Source: Breoghania sp037026715
GTDB lineage: Bacteria > Pseudomonadota > Alphaproteobacteria > Rhizobiales > Stappiaceae
NCBI RefSeq assembly: GCF_037026715.1
Contig: NZ_JBANCG010000010.1
Location: 106,662-170,661 of the forward strand
Length of the DNA: 64,000 bases
Direction of reading: 5' to 3'
The notes under the pieces: model-generated
What the model saw: only the letters and a program-made list of their open reading frames with translations
Databases searched by the model: none
Told to the model about the DNA's origin: nothing
Shown here: positions 22,315 to 31,602 of the stretch, piece by piece
How the letters are laid out: each line of letters starts with the position of its first letter
Position numbering within the stretch: the first letter of the stretch is position 1
Position numbers and translations under genes: made by a program

Positions 22315-22712
22315 GAATTCGCCGACACGATCGATCGGAGTTCCGGAAAAAAACCGGCGAGCGCCTTCATGACGGCCACCAGATCGGCCGGATCGAGATC
22401 GTCGATGACGGCGGCCGAGACGCCGCACAGATCGGCGATCACGTCACGCATACCGTCGAGCCTTGTATCGTCGACGAGAAGCGCGAGCGCCTCGGCCAGG
22501 AGATCCCGGCCGGAGACGGTCCCGGCCGCCTCGCCTTCGTCCGCCATCAGGTTGCGGACGAAATCCGGCCCCAGCAGCGAGACCACGCGCTTGACGTGGC
22601 GCGTCTTGGGCCTTCCCATGGTGAGGCTTGTGTGACGCTTGGTGTTGTCGCCCTCCCGCTCTTCGGCGGGAACCGAGAGCGGGATGTCGATAGAGAGTTT
22701 CAGGTCGTCCAT
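22311..22712 (-). CDS. Phage tail assembly chaperone (GpE/gp41-like)
   Basis: 133 aa, with SIDIPLSVPAEEREGDNTKRHTSLTMGRP near the start, typical of Mu gp41/P2 gpE-type tail assembly proteins. Near its 3' end is a run of seven T that would move some ribosomes into the -1 frame and extend it with the next ORF. Located between the tail tube and tape measure genes. Confidence 0.8.
   Translation of the reverse strand: MDDLKLSIDIPLSVPAEEREGDNTKRHTSLTMGRPKTRHVKRVVSLLGPDFVRNLMADEGEAAGTVSGRDLLAEALALLVDDTRLDGMRDVIADLCGVSAAVIDDLDPADLVAVMKALAGFFPELRSIVSANS
22347..22353 (-). promoter_or_regulatory. Slippery site for programmed -1 frameshift
   Basis: TTTTTTT on the minus strand, read GGT TTT TTT CCG in the zero frame. 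A -1 shift gives ...FFSGTPIDRVGEFMSDL and enters the 43-aa GpE' frame without a stop. Frameshifting in this gene pair is conserved in tailed phages, including P2. Confidence 0.75.
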
Positions 22713-22727
22713 TGCAGCCTCGACGTG

Positions 22728-23246
22728 TCAGGAGAACAGGATGCGGCGGCGGGCGGAGTTGACCGGCTCGAAGTTCCAGGTCTCCCAGCCGCCGGTCCAG
22801 AAGTTGAAGCGGTGCATGACGCGGCCGTCCCACATCTCCGAATAGCTGTCGATCGACCCGATCGTGTGGTCGTAGCCAGCCACCTTGCCGGCGGCCATTT
22901 CCTCCGCCTCGACCTTGGTCAGACGGCCGCGAATATCGACGGCGTGTTCGTACTCGGTGCCGTCTTTCTCATCGATGACCAGCTTGCGGCCGGTGAAATT
23001 GTGGCGCACGCCCGCAGGGCCGCCGAAGAGGCCGGCGACATCGGGCGAATGCGCCTTGCACTTGAAGGGCACTTCGAAGGCCTTCACGCCGAGGCCGGCG
23101 ATCGCCATCTCCATGTCGCTGCCGCCGGGCTGGAAGGTCTCGGTATTCTCTTCCATCGTGGCGAGCTTCATCGTCTCGATTTCAAAGAAGAGATTGCGGG
23201 TATCGTTGATGAACAGCGTGAAGCCGCGCAGGATCCGAAGGGACAT
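22728..23246 (-). CDS. Phage major tail tube protein
   Basis: 172 aa, P2 gpFII family: MSLRILRGFTLFINDTR at the start, MEMAIAGLGVKAFEVPFKC in the middle. It forms the inner tube of a contractile tail. It lies 12 bases after the sheath gene, the normal order. Confidence 0.9.
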   Translation of the reverse strand: MSLRILRGFTLFINDTRNLFFEIETMKLATMEENTETFQPGGSDMEMAIAGLGVKAFEVPFKCKAHSPDVAGLFGGPAGVRHNFTGRKLVIDEKDGTEYEHAVDIRGRLTKVEAEEMAAGKVAGYDHTIGSIDSYSEMWDGRVMHRFNFWTGGWETWNFEPVNSARRRILFS

Positions 23247-23258
23247 GAAAGGCGCTCC

Positions 23259-24524
23259 TTATGCGTCGCTTGTGCGATCGAAACTGACGTTGATGCGGCG
23301 GTTGATCTCGTCGGCGAGCACGTCGAAGTAGACCTCGTTGCGCCGGGATCCGAAGGTCAGATCCTCAAGCGGCGGCGCCTCTTCCGCGTCGAACTCGATG
23401 CGGAGCTTGCCGAGACGGAGCGAGGCGTTGGTGTTGACGTCGCGGTCCCAATAGACATCGCCGCCCAGGATCGCGCCGACCGCCTTCAGCTCGTCCAGGA
23501 ACTGCTGCAGCGAGCGCATGATGGAGATGACGAGCTGCGGCGACAGGTTCTGATCGTTCGCCCAGCGGAAGGACCGCATGATGGTCTTCTCGATCGTGGC
23601 GCGGGTGCGCACGACGTTGACGAAGACCCACAACGGATCGTCGGAAGTGGTGCGGTTGCCCCACAGGATGCGGCCGTTGGCCGAGTACGAACCGCCGGTG
23701 CCCTGAACGACCTGGGCGGGAATGAACGTCGCGATGCCGTTCTCGTTGAGGTAGTTGGCCTCGTGATCGATCTCGCCGTCGAAGTAGGAAACCGGCCGGG
23801 CCACGCCGAGAATGCCGCCCGCTTCCTGGTTGGAGGGCGACCAGTAGGGCCCGCCCTTTTCCTTGTCCCTCTTGACGAAGAGACCGGCGACGTAGGGCGA
23901 GGCCGGCTTGACGGCGATGTCCGTCGCGCCCGTGGGCAGCATGCGCACCATGGGATCGACCAGATAGGTGAAGCGGTCGGAGAAGTCCGCGCGGTAGGCG
24001 AGGCTCGTCTCCTTGTCCGGCCCGCCGGTATCGAGGATGGCGATCGCCTGAAGCTTCTTCGCGGTCTGTTCGAGCGCCTCGGCAAGCGGGTTCTTGGCAT
24101 TGTCGATGCGGCCGGCCGCATAGCCCGGCGCGATCAGCAGGTCCGGCTCGATGCCGACGTGACCGAGCGCGTATTCCAGCGCGTGAACGCCGGTCTGCGA
24201 GGCCGCGGAGCCGACCATCGCCGTACGCGTGGCGGCCGCATCCTCACCTTCCTCGACACGCACCATGACGATCGAGGCCTCGATGCCCTGCGCCTTGACG
24301 GCGTTGATGACGTCGAGCGCGGTTCCGGTGGACCCGAGCGCGGCGATCTTTTCGGTTTCGTGGGTATAGAGATGAATAGGCTCGTCCGGCGGGAAGAGAC
24401 CGGCATCGGCCTCGGGCGCGGTGACGATGGCGCCGATGGTGGAGACGTCGGAAACGGCGATCGGCCGCGCCTCTTCGCCGAGCCGCAGAACGCGAACGCC
24501 ATGATTGAACGGGGCTGTTGCCAT
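23259..24524 (-). CDS. Phage tail sheath protein
   Basis: 421 aa, gpFI-like contractile sheath: FNHGVRVLRLGEEARPI at the start, SPSNQEAGGILGV and NEVYFDVLADEINRR near the end, all family features. Start at the ATG of MATAPFNHG; upstream in-frame residues fall in the promoter region. The sheath shows that the tail is contractile, like myophages and R-type tailocins. Confidence 0.93.
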   Translation of the reverse strand: MATAPFNHGVRVLRLGEEARPIAVSDVSTIGAIVTAPEADAGLFPPDEPIHLYTHETEKIAALGSTGTALDVINAVKAQGIEASIVMVRVEEGEDAAATRTAMVGSAASQTGVHALEYALGHVGIEPDLLIAPGYAAGRIDNAKNPLAEALEQTAKKLQAIAILDTGGPDKETSLAYRADFSDRFTYLVDPMVRMLPTGATDIAVKPASPYVAGLFVKRDKEKGGPYWSPSNQEAGGILGVARPVSYFDGEIDHEANYLNENGIATFIPAQVVQGTGGSYSANGRILWGNRTTSDDPLWVFVNVVRTRATIEKTIMRSFRWANDQNLSPQLVISIMRSLQQFLDELKAVGAILGGDVYWDRDVNTNASLRLGKLRIEFDAEEAPPLEDLTFGSRRNEVYFDVLADEINRRINVSFDRTSDA

Positions 24525-24611
24525 GTGTCTTTCCTTCGATCCGGGCGGAGCGGCCGCGAAGGCCGGTCCGATCGAGAGCGAGACTAGGAAACGACAGGGC
24601 AACCAACGCCC

Positions 24612-24624
24612 CTGACGGTGTCAG
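24612..24624 (-). promoter_or_regulatory. Late operator CTGACnnnGTCAG before the sheath operon
   Basis: CTGACACCGTCAG on the minus strand, followed by GGGCGTT, 88 bases before the sheath start. The same 13-bp dyad lies before the other two late operons (34353 and 37086), and the GGGCGTT extension is shared with 34353. Likely binding site of the Mor-like activator. Confidence 0.55.
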
Positions 24625-24764
24625 TCGACGGCGTTTTTTCGCGATTTTTCCCGGACGGAGGTCGGCGGCGGCGAACGGCGGGGCATAAGAAAACGGCGGG
24701 AACGCGAGCACGGGCAATGCGCCGCGTCTCGTTCCCGCCGTTGATGTTCGGGAGCCTGCGAGCC

Positions 24765-25304
24765 TCAGGCGTTCGAAGCGGTCTCCAGGGCCCCTGCGAA
24801 GGCCGCATCGATCTCCACCTGCGTCGTCACGGTGCCCGCATCGACCGCCTGCGCCGTACTCTCCTCTGCCGAGAAGCACGCCGCCACGTGGGCGAGCACG
24901 GCATCGGACAGCGCGACGATCGCGGTCGCATCGAGCACAAACCAGCCGTTCAGCGCCTTCCACGTCGTGGTGAAATCGGGATCGTCCGCCGCCTTCACCC
25001 GTGCCGCCAAAATCTTGCCCTGGCTGTCGCGGTCGGTGGCGATTTCCATCGTGCCGACGGTCAGGCCGCCGGTCTCCACATCGAAGCGGAGGGCGGCGAG
25101 ATGGGCCTTGAGATCGTCCGCCGTCGGTGCGGGTCGCGATAGCGCAATCCAAGTCCCGCTTGCTTCGTCCCACTCGTAGCCTGGTCCGGGCTTAACCGGG
25201 ACTTCGACTGTCCCCGCAGGATAGGTGGCGCGAACCGTGGTACTCGGCCGCATGATGGTTTGCCAGTATCCTCTGGCAGGATGATAGAATCCAATTTCGC
25301 TCAT
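24765..25304 (-). CDS. DUF4376 phage tail-fibre-linked protein
   Basis: 179 aa. The C-terminal part has the DUF4376 pattern (FDVETGGLTVGTMEIATDRDSQGKI, then WKALNGWFVLDATAI). The N-terminal part (GFYHPARGYWQT...YEWDEASGTWI) resembles fibre-assembly or fibre-tip modules. It is coupled to the fibre gene, whose stop overlaps its start. It probably serves as chaperone or distal part of the fibre. Confidence 0.7.
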   Translation of the reverse strand: MSEIGFYHPARGYWQTIMRPSTTVRATYPAGTVEVPVKPGPGYEWDEASGTWIALSRPAPTADDLKAHLAALRFDVETGGLTVGTMEIATDRDSQGKILAARVKAADDPDFTTTWKALNGWFVLDATAIVALSDAVLAHVAACFSAEESTAQAVDAGTVTTQVEIDAAFAGALETASNA

Positions 25305-27907
25305 TATCGCAGCTCCCACCATGGCCCCAGCCCACCAGAAATAAAACGGTAGTAGAAACCGTCTGGAACGATGAAGCAGAAAAAGGATCTCCCACCGGAC
25401 CCTCCTTTATCCGCGACTGTATTCCATGTCTCCCCATCAAACGAAATCTGGAACTTCGCATTCGAGGTGGAACCAATCTGCCCCGATACCGCAATCGGAG
25501 TACCAGTCGTATTCTGGTAGGCCGTATCTGATGTGCGGCTGCCGGTAACATCTTGCCAAGTCTGTCCGATTCCGATGCCCTGGGGCCCCTGCCCTTCCAG
25601 CGCATCAATCCTCAAGCCATTTTGCGCCACATCGCGAATGACATCCGCCGCCGCGACCTGGGCAGGATCCGTTACCGCATCGAACACCTTGATGCAGTAG
25701 AGAAGCGCGACGTTGCGGGGGCGGGTTTCTGTGCCGCCAGTGTTCTCTATATATGGCTGACCGTCCCATGCCGTGTCATAGTAGGTCAGACCGCTGACAG
25801 CCGATGTACGGGATGGCTGACCTAAACCGGAGTTGTTACTATTGCCAAATCCGCGGGTGTCCGTAGAGTAGCCGTCCTCAGACAATACCGCGTGGGTGTG
25901 TCCCTCGATCTGTCCTGCCTGCCATGACCCAAACACACGATCTGCATCCACGCCGCGCCCATGATCCCAGCCGCGCACGAACTCGCCGCGCAGATCCGGC
26001 AGGTTGAACGTGGTGGAACCGTCGCCATCGCCGAAGGTCGTGCCGATGCTGGCGAAGAGCGCCGCATAGGTCGTCCGGCCGATCGCCGCGCCGTTGCATT
26101 CCAGCCAGCCGGAAGGCGGCGTATCGGCCGCAAAAGCCATGATCGAGCCGACCGGAACGGATGCCACAAGCGACGGCAATGCAGCCTTGAGTGTTGCCGC
26201 GTCGGGGAATTTGCCATTGGCTCCGTTGAGGACATCCGATAGCGAAGCCTCGGACGAGGTGCGCAGGAAAGCCGACGGCGGATTTCCGCCAAGCTTGTCG
26301 GCATCGATGCCGCCCGCCCCGTTCAGCGTGGCAACAACCTGTGCCGGCGTGGACGGGCGCAAGTAATTGTTCGCGGAACCCTCACCAATCGCGATCTGTG
26401 TCGCGAAGTAGTTGATGTCGGCATTAAGAACCGTGAATTCCGGACGAAACAGTCGAGCACGAATATCACCTTGCGCATCGCGCTCTACAACCGTCGTGAC
26501 CGCGGCGGCCGACGTCGAAAACTTGCCGCGCAGCTTGTCCGCATCGATCTCCGATCCCACTCCATCAACCGTCTTGAGCTTGGCGAGCACGTCGGCGGCC
26601 GTATAGCTCGCCGCCGGCAACTTGGTCGCCAGGCTCGACTGGATCGCGGCGATGTCGCTGTCGTTGTCCTTAAGCGCATCCGCCAGTTCTGCGATATGAG
26701 CGTCCACATAGGCGGTATCGGCGAGGCCGTTGATTGCCGACGCGATTTCGTCGGCAATCTGCTCCGCCGTGCGCCCGTCCGCAATGCCGTAGCCGGCGAG
26801 CGTCGTCGGCGTGCCGGTCACCTCGGAAAAGGCGTGGGTGTGATCGCTGTCGGCTTTCGTGGCGAGCCCGTCCGACAGGGCCGTCGCGGCCGCGGCCGCC
26901 TGCGCGTCGAGCGCGGCCTTGATCGATCCCAGCACCCCCTGGACCGTGTTGCCGTCAAGACCGGCGACCGCTGCGGTGATCTTGTCGGCGGAATAGTCGC
27001 CAAGCTTCGCGGACACGTTGCCCATGCGGCCGAAGATGGAGGTCACCTCCGAGCCGACCGGCACGTAGGAGACCGTCCAGCCGGAGCCGTCGTAGATCTT
27101 CTTGATGCCGTCGGTCGTGTTCCAGTACTCGGCCCCGGCGACCAGCGGGTCGCCGTTGAGGTCGCTTGCGGGGTCGGCCGCAAAGGCCCCCAGATAAACA
27201 CGCGACTGCGCCGCGTAGATGTCCTCCAGCGTTCCGACGGCCGCCTGCGAACGATCCGCATCGTCGGAAGCCGAAGCCGCGAAGGCGCTCGCCTCATCCG
27301 TCTTGCGGATGGTGAGGTCGGCCTTTTCGCCTGCGACCCCGGCGGCGATCTCGGCCGCCTGTCTGTCCATGTTGACCGCATCGACGGCCGCCAGAACCTC
27401 GGCGATCGCCTCCGCCGTGTCCGACGGAGATGCGGCCGTGATGGTCCAGCCGCCATGGTCGCCGGAACCGGAAACCCGGTCGATATCGACCGTCAGCTCC
27501 CCGGTTCCCGCGTCCCAGGAAACCACCTCGCCCAGCATGGCGGCCCGTGGGTTCTCCATGCGATAGACCGCGACATAGGCCGGCGGCGCGTAGCGCAGGC
27601 GCTGCCCCTCGTCGACCACGAACGTCTTGCCGCCCGTGGAAACCTGATGCTCGGTCGCGCTCGTCACCCGGAGCATCAGGCCGACATTTGCCGCCTCGTA
27701 GACCTCGTTGATCAGCGGCAGCAGGACGTCGTTCGCCTTCTCGCGAAAGACCACGCGGCCTTCCTCGATGACGGCGTCGAGCGTGTTGCGCTGGTCCTCG
27801 TTGGCCGCGATGCGCGCATCGACATCCTTGAACCGGCGGTTCCAGAACGAGGGATCGCCGAGGTTGTCGCCGCGTTTGACGAGATAGTCGCCGTACCTAT
27901 TCGGCAT
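25304..27907 (-). CDS. Phage tail fibre with collar domain
   Basis: 867 aa. A particle-binding N-terminus is followed by long low-complexity repeats rich in Ala, Asp and Ala-Ala-Ala stretches. Then comes a tail collar domain (SIMAFAADTPPSGWLECNG ... TFNLPDLRGEFVRGWD, about 588-645), then a short C-terminal tip. It decides which cells are recognised. Upstream in-frame codons lie in the preceding gap, so ATG at 27907 is used. Confidence 0.85.
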   Translation of the reverse strand: MPNRYGDYLVKRGDNLGDPSFWNRRFKDVDARIAANEDQRNTLDAVIEEGRVVFREKANDVLLPLINEVYEAANVGLMLRVTSATEHQVSTGGKTFVVDEGQRLRYAPPAYVAVYRMENPRAAMLGEVVSWDAGTGELTVDIDRVSGSGDHGGWTITAASPSDTAEAIAEVLAAVDAVNMDRQAAEIAAGVAGEKADLTIRKTDEASAFAASASDDADRSQAAVGTLEDIYAAQSRVYLGAFAADPASDLNGDPLVAGAEYWNTTDGIKKIYDGSGWTVSYVPVGSEVTSIFGRMGNVSAKLGDYSADKITAAVAGLDGNTVQGVLGSIKAALDAQAAAAATALSDGLATKADSDHTHAFSEVTGTPTTLAGYGIADGRTAEQIADEIASAINGLADTAYVDAHIAELADALKDNDSDIAAIQSSLATKLPAASYTAADVLAKLKTVDGVGSEIDADKLRGKFSTSAAAVTTVVERDAQGDIRARLFRPEFTVLNADINYFATQIAIGEGSANNYLRPSTPAQVVATLNGAGGIDADKLGGNPPSAFLRTSSEASLSDVLNGANGKFPDAATLKAALPSLVASVPVGSIMAFAADTPPSGWLECNGAAIGRTTYAALFASIGTTFGDGDGSTTFNLPDLRGEFVRGWDHGRGVDADRVFGSWQAGQIEGHTHAVLSEDGYSTDTRGFGNSNNSGLGQPSRTSAVSGLTYYDTAWDGQPYIENTGGTETRPRNVALLYCIKVFDAVTDPAQVAAADVIRDVAQNGLRIDALEGQGPQGIGIGQTWQDVTGSRTSDTAYQNTTGTPIAVSGQIGSTSNAKFQISFDGETWNTVADKGGSGGRSFFCFIVPDGFYYRFISGGLGPWWELR

Positions 27908-27926
27908 AGTCGCTCTCCGGGATGGA

Positions 27927-28115
27927 TCAGGCCGAAACCGGCGTCGCGTTGGCGATCGCTTCACTCGGCAGTTCGTTCAGGACCCTGCCCTTCACGGCCG
28001 GATAGGTGCCGCGCGGGCGGAAGGTCGTGCGATGCCAGCTCACGACCTTGGCAAAGGTCACTTCGTAGCTCTTTTCCGGGACATATGCCGGAGTGTCCGT
28101 TTTCTTGGTCGCCAT
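27927..28115 (-). CDS. Small phage tail protein of unknown function
   Basis: 62 aa, with VPEKSYEVTFAKVVSWHRTTFRPRG. No family is recognised. It lies between the DUF4815 gene and the fibre gene on the same strand with short gaps, so it is probably part of the tail operon. Confidence 0.6.
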   Translation of the reverse strand: MATKKTDTPAYVPEKSYEVTFAKVVSWHRTTFRPRGTYPAVKGRVLNELPSEAIANATPVSA

Positions 28116-28124
28116 GGATGTCTC

Positions 28125-30362
28125 CTAGAATTCGATATCGACACGCTCTTCGATGTGAAACACATCGAGCGCGGTGGTGGTGGTGCCGGAGGCAACGATC
28201 TGGAAGGTCGAGATGGGAGCCGCCAGTGACCAGGTCATGACACGCCGCAGCCGGTTGTCCGGCAGCGGGCTGTCCTCGACGACGTCGGGGGCGACATCGC
28301 TCCCGCCGGCCCGGATGACGGCCGCGAAAGCGTGGTGCGCGGCGTTCCAGTTGCCGAGTTCCCAGGCGATCCGGATCGTATCGGAGGCCGACGCAAGGAT
28401 GCGATCCGTCGAGATATGCTTGAACTCGGTGCGCGGGCGCTCCACGGTCACCTGGGAGCCTGCGAGGAACACGCCCGCGTGGAGATCCGGCGTGCCCTGA
28501 AAGATGGCCTGGAGCGGCAGCAGGGGAGGCAGACCGACAAGCGCGTTGGTGGAGATCTCGGAAACCGGCACCCAACCGGTGTTGAGCTGTACCTGAAAGG
28601 TGAGATCGCAGGCATCCGGCACCACCATCGAGGAGAGCAGATCGATACCGGCAATGCCCCCATTGAGGTTGAGCGGCTGCAGGTCGACGGCCACGCGAGA
28701 AGTCGCGAATTTCGCGAAGCGCAGGCCGAACATCATGTCCTTGGTGATGTCGCCGGCGTAGTAGGCGCCATCGGTGGAATAGAAGAACGTGCCGGCCAGA
28801 TAGTCGCCGCCGTCCGCCATGCCGATATAGTGGTCGCCCTGCGTCGTCAGCACCGCCGCGTAGCGCTTGCCGGCGGTGAGATAGGTCGGCGTGAAGGCGA
28901 CGGTGGTCGCGGTGGGATACTGCTTGAGGTCGAGGAAATCGACCGTCACCTGCTGGATCGCGTTCGACAGGTCGGGCGTGCCCGACGGCGTCAACTCGCA
29001 CAACGTCAGATGCACGTTGCCGGAGGTGCCGCGTCGCGTGAAATAGAGGTCCACGCCGGTCAACCATCCGGCCTGGCTGTTGAGGAAGGTCTGCGCCACC
29101 TGCGCACCGTTGAGCGTGTAGGTGTCGGTGACCACCTCCCAGTACGGGTCCTCATACGTATCGACCCAGAACTGCTGCAGGCGGATCGACTGGTGGTTCC
29201 TGGAGGTGTTGCCGGAGAGCACCTGGAAGGTCTCGCCGTTGCGGGTGAAAATATTGGTCACCGGGTCGTAGTTGCCAGACCTCCACCAGGCGGAGTTGGT
29301 GCAGTAGTTATAGACCTGCCCCCAGCGGATCCGCTCGCGGCTCATCGTCTTCTGCACCACCTCGTAAGAGGTCTGCGTGTACTGCGTGATCGATTGCTCG
29401 CCGACATAGCCGTCGACGGAAACGCGCAGTTCGGACGTGAACTTCGGCAGCAGCAGCCCGTTGGTCAGCGTCACCTGCGCATTGATCGACGAAAACAGCG
29501 CCAGTTCCGTCGTGTTCTTGTTTTCCGGGGCGAACCGCACACCTTCCTCGACCTTGGCCAGGAACTCCACATCGTCCGTCGCGCTCTCGTCCTCGTCGAG
29601 GTAATGGTCGGCGCCGTAGTCCGCGTAATCGTCGGGCAGTCCGGCCGCCTCCTTCAGACGGGCAACATCCGCGGTGACGGAGAAGAGGTCTTCCATTGTC
29701 ACGCGGCCCGTCTGGGCGTTGGAGAGGTTCGCGACATCGGTCGCGATGGTGGAGATCCGCGGCTCGGCCAGCGCCTTCCAGTCCTCGATCACGTCGAGCC
29801 GCTGGTCGTTGCGCCGCGAGGAGGCCAGATCGTTGTCGGTGTTGGTGATGATCTCCTCGATGCCGGTCGGGCTGAGGATCACGTAGGCGACCGCGATGCG
29901 GTCGAGCGGGATCGTCGGATACTGCGGATCGCCGCTTTCCACGCCGCCGATGGTGCCCAGATTGGCGATGCGGGCGCGTTCCAGGTTGACCTGGCGGGCT
30001 TCGGTTTCCTCGGTTTCCAGGTTCACCACGAAATCGCGATATTCCGGCGACTGGTCGACGGTCGAGCCCCAGACGACGATGGCGACGGCGACCTTGTTCG
30101 CCACCGGCTGATATTCCACCAGATCCCGCGTCGCGGCCGCGCGGGCTGCGAACATCTTGCCGGCGCTCACATAGATGCCGGGCTGGATGGTCACCTCGAA
30201 GGTGCCGGAGCCGGTGACGGTGAAGCCCGCATAGGCCTGGCCGTCGTGGATGGTGTACTTGACCAGGGCGTCCACACCGTCTCGTGCGTAGTCCTGCATC
30301 GCCATGAAATCGGAGGCCGGAACCTCCTGGTAGTCGTTGATGATCACCTGACGGTCGGTCAT
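28125..30362 (-). CDS. Large DUF4815-like tail protein
   Basis: 745 aa. The N-terminus (QVIINDYQEVPASDFMAMQDYARDGVDALV) resembles DUF4815 proteins of phage tails, and the rest has repeated beta-rich stretches with many aromatic and Asn/Thr residues. Placed between gpI and the fibre, it may link fibre and baseplate. Role inferred from position. Confidence 0.65.
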   Translation of the reverse strand: MTDRQVIINDYQEVPASDFMAMQDYARDGVDALVKYTIHDGQAYAGFTVTGSGTFEVTIQPGIYVSAGKMFAARAAATRDLVEYQPVANKVAVAIVVWGSTVDQSPEYRDFVVNLETEETEARQVNLERARIANLGTIGGVESGDPQYPTIPLDRIAVAYVILSPTGIEEIITNTDNDLASSRRNDQRLDVIEDWKALAEPRISTIATDVANLSNAQTGRVTMEDLFSVTADVARLKEAAGLPDDYADYGADHYLDEDESATDDVEFLAKVEEGVRFAPENKNTTELALFSSINAQVTLTNGLLLPKFTSELRVSVDGYVGEQSITQYTQTSYEVVQKTMSRERIRWGQVYNYCTNSAWWRSGNYDPVTNIFTRNGETFQVLSGNTSRNHQSIRLQQFWVDTYEDPYWEVVTDTYTLNGAQVAQTFLNSQAGWLTGVDLYFTRRGTSGNVHLTLCELTPSGTPDLSNAIQQVTVDFLDLKQYPTATTVAFTPTYLTAGKRYAAVLTTQGDHYIGMADGGDYLAGTFFYSTDGAYYAGDITKDMMFGLRFAKFATSRVAVDLQPLNLNGGIAGIDLLSSMVVPDACDLTFQVQLNTGWVPVSEISTNALVGLPPLLPLQAIFQGTPDLHAGVFLAGSQVTVERPRTEFKHISTDRILASASDTIRIAWELGNWNAAHHAFAAVIRAGGSDVAPDVVEDSPLPDNRLRRVMTWSLAAPISTFQIVASGTTTTALDVFHIEERVDIEF

Positions 30363-30372
30363 GCGGGGCTCC

Positions 30373-31602
30373 TCAAGCTCGTGTCATCTGACCGGCGCGG
30401 ATCTCCTGGCCGGCGAAAAGGGTTTGCCCGGCCTCAAACGGCCGGTAGGTGCGGGTGTCGATCAGGATGCGATCGGACAGCCGTTTGGCGGATTTGAGCG
30501 CGGCGAACGTCTCCGTGAGCCGTGCCTTGTCCACGCGGACGGCAAAGGCGCCGGTGGGGCTGGCATTGGCAAAGAAACCGTGTTTGAGCCCGCGCCCCGG
30601 GATCGAGGTCTTCAGCTCCGCCGTGTGCGCGGGCACGGCAAGGCGCGTGACGCCGGCAAAGGCCGTCGCCTTGCGCGGTTCCGGCGGCGCCAGATCGTCC
30701 TGGATCGGAATGCGCTCGAAGATGCGTTCAACCGCGCTCGGATACCCCGCGTAGCGCCTGAGCGACGGAGCGGACGCAAACCAGGCACGGCCGATGGCGC
30801 GCGGGTCCGATCCGATCGCGGGCAGAATGCCGTTGCCGGTACCCGCCGGGCGCAGCGGACGGGCAAGGGCCGGATCGTCGAGGCCCGGATCGGCCGAGAT
30901 CGGGGCAACGGTCGATGCCGCCGAGCTTCCGAGCGCGAAGCGGCGCCCGGCGGCGAACGAGGCGGCCAGACGGCTCTTCAGTGTACGCCGCAGGATCACG
31001 CAGCGCCGGCCTTCCGCATCCGTCGCGATGCCGATCTCCGTCTCCGCGCCGTCGCGGATGAGTACCGCGCGCGGGCGGCGGCGTGCGGCCGCCGTCGAGG
31101 GCCAGGCGGCGCGGCGCGGCAAGAAGAACGGATGGGCCGCGCCGCCGGCGTAGATCGCCTTGCGACGGCCGAGACCGGGGGCCGCGCGGTAGATGCGCAC
31201 CTGCGGCAGGCTTTCCAGCCAGGCAAGCCGCTGGGCCTGCGTGTCGGAACCGCCGGCGAAGAACTTCTCCGGCGGACGATGAACGTCCAGGATCTCCGCG
31301 CCGGCCATTGCAGCGTAAGCTTGCATTCCGGCCAGCGTGCCCTTGATCCGGTGATGACGGACGGCGGCGCGGATCACGTTGCGCTTCTTCGCCTCGTCCC
31401 AGTCGCTCGACCAGAAATCGACAGAAAGCGCGGCTGCCAGATGCGGCAGGAAGGCGACCGGACAGCGGTCCGGGCTCCACAGATCGGCAAGCGGGACGGG
31501 TATGTCCAGGACGCGAGACGCAACGCGGGCAAGCGAACGTTCGAGCGCTGTCGCGTTGGTCGGCAGGATGGTGGCGCCATCGAAACCATTGGCAAAACTC
31601 AT
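30373..31602 (-). CDS. Phage tail protein I
   Basis: 409 aa. Residues 1-170 match P2 gpI (LPTNATALERSLARVASRVLDIPVPLADLWSPDRCP...LPHLAAALSVDFW), a baseplate wedge protein. The C-terminal half is an extension not present in P2 gpI and is rich in Arg and Ala. Start at MSFANG, four bases into the end of gpJ. Confidence 0.85.
   Translation of the reverse strand: MSFANGFDGATILPTNATALERSLARVASRVLDIPVPLADLWSPDRCPVAFLPHLAAALSVDFWSSDWDEAKKRNVIRAAVRHHRIKGTLAGMQAYAAMAGAEILDVHRPPEKFFAGGSDTQAQRLAWLESLPQVRIYRAAPGLGRRKAIYAGGAAHPFFLPRRAAWPSTAAARRRPRAVLIRDGAETEIGIATDAEGRRCVILRRTLKSRLAASFAAGRRFALGSSAASTVAPISADPGLDDPALARPLRPAGTGNGILPAIGSDPRAIGRAWFASAPSLRRYAGYPSAVERIFERIPIQDDLAPPEPRKATAFAGVTRLAVPAHTAELKTSIPGRGLKHGFFANASPTGAFAVRVDKARLTETFAALKSAKRLSDRILIDTRTYRPFEAGQTLFAGQEIRAGQMTRA

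Noticed and set aside
25210..25226. CACCTATCCTGC on the minus strand, a nick-like core
   Set aside because: It lies inside the DUF4376 phage coding region, with no CA-rich tract, no repeat of the 47- or 26-bp border type and no leaderless gene. A chance match to a 12-mer is the simpler reading.
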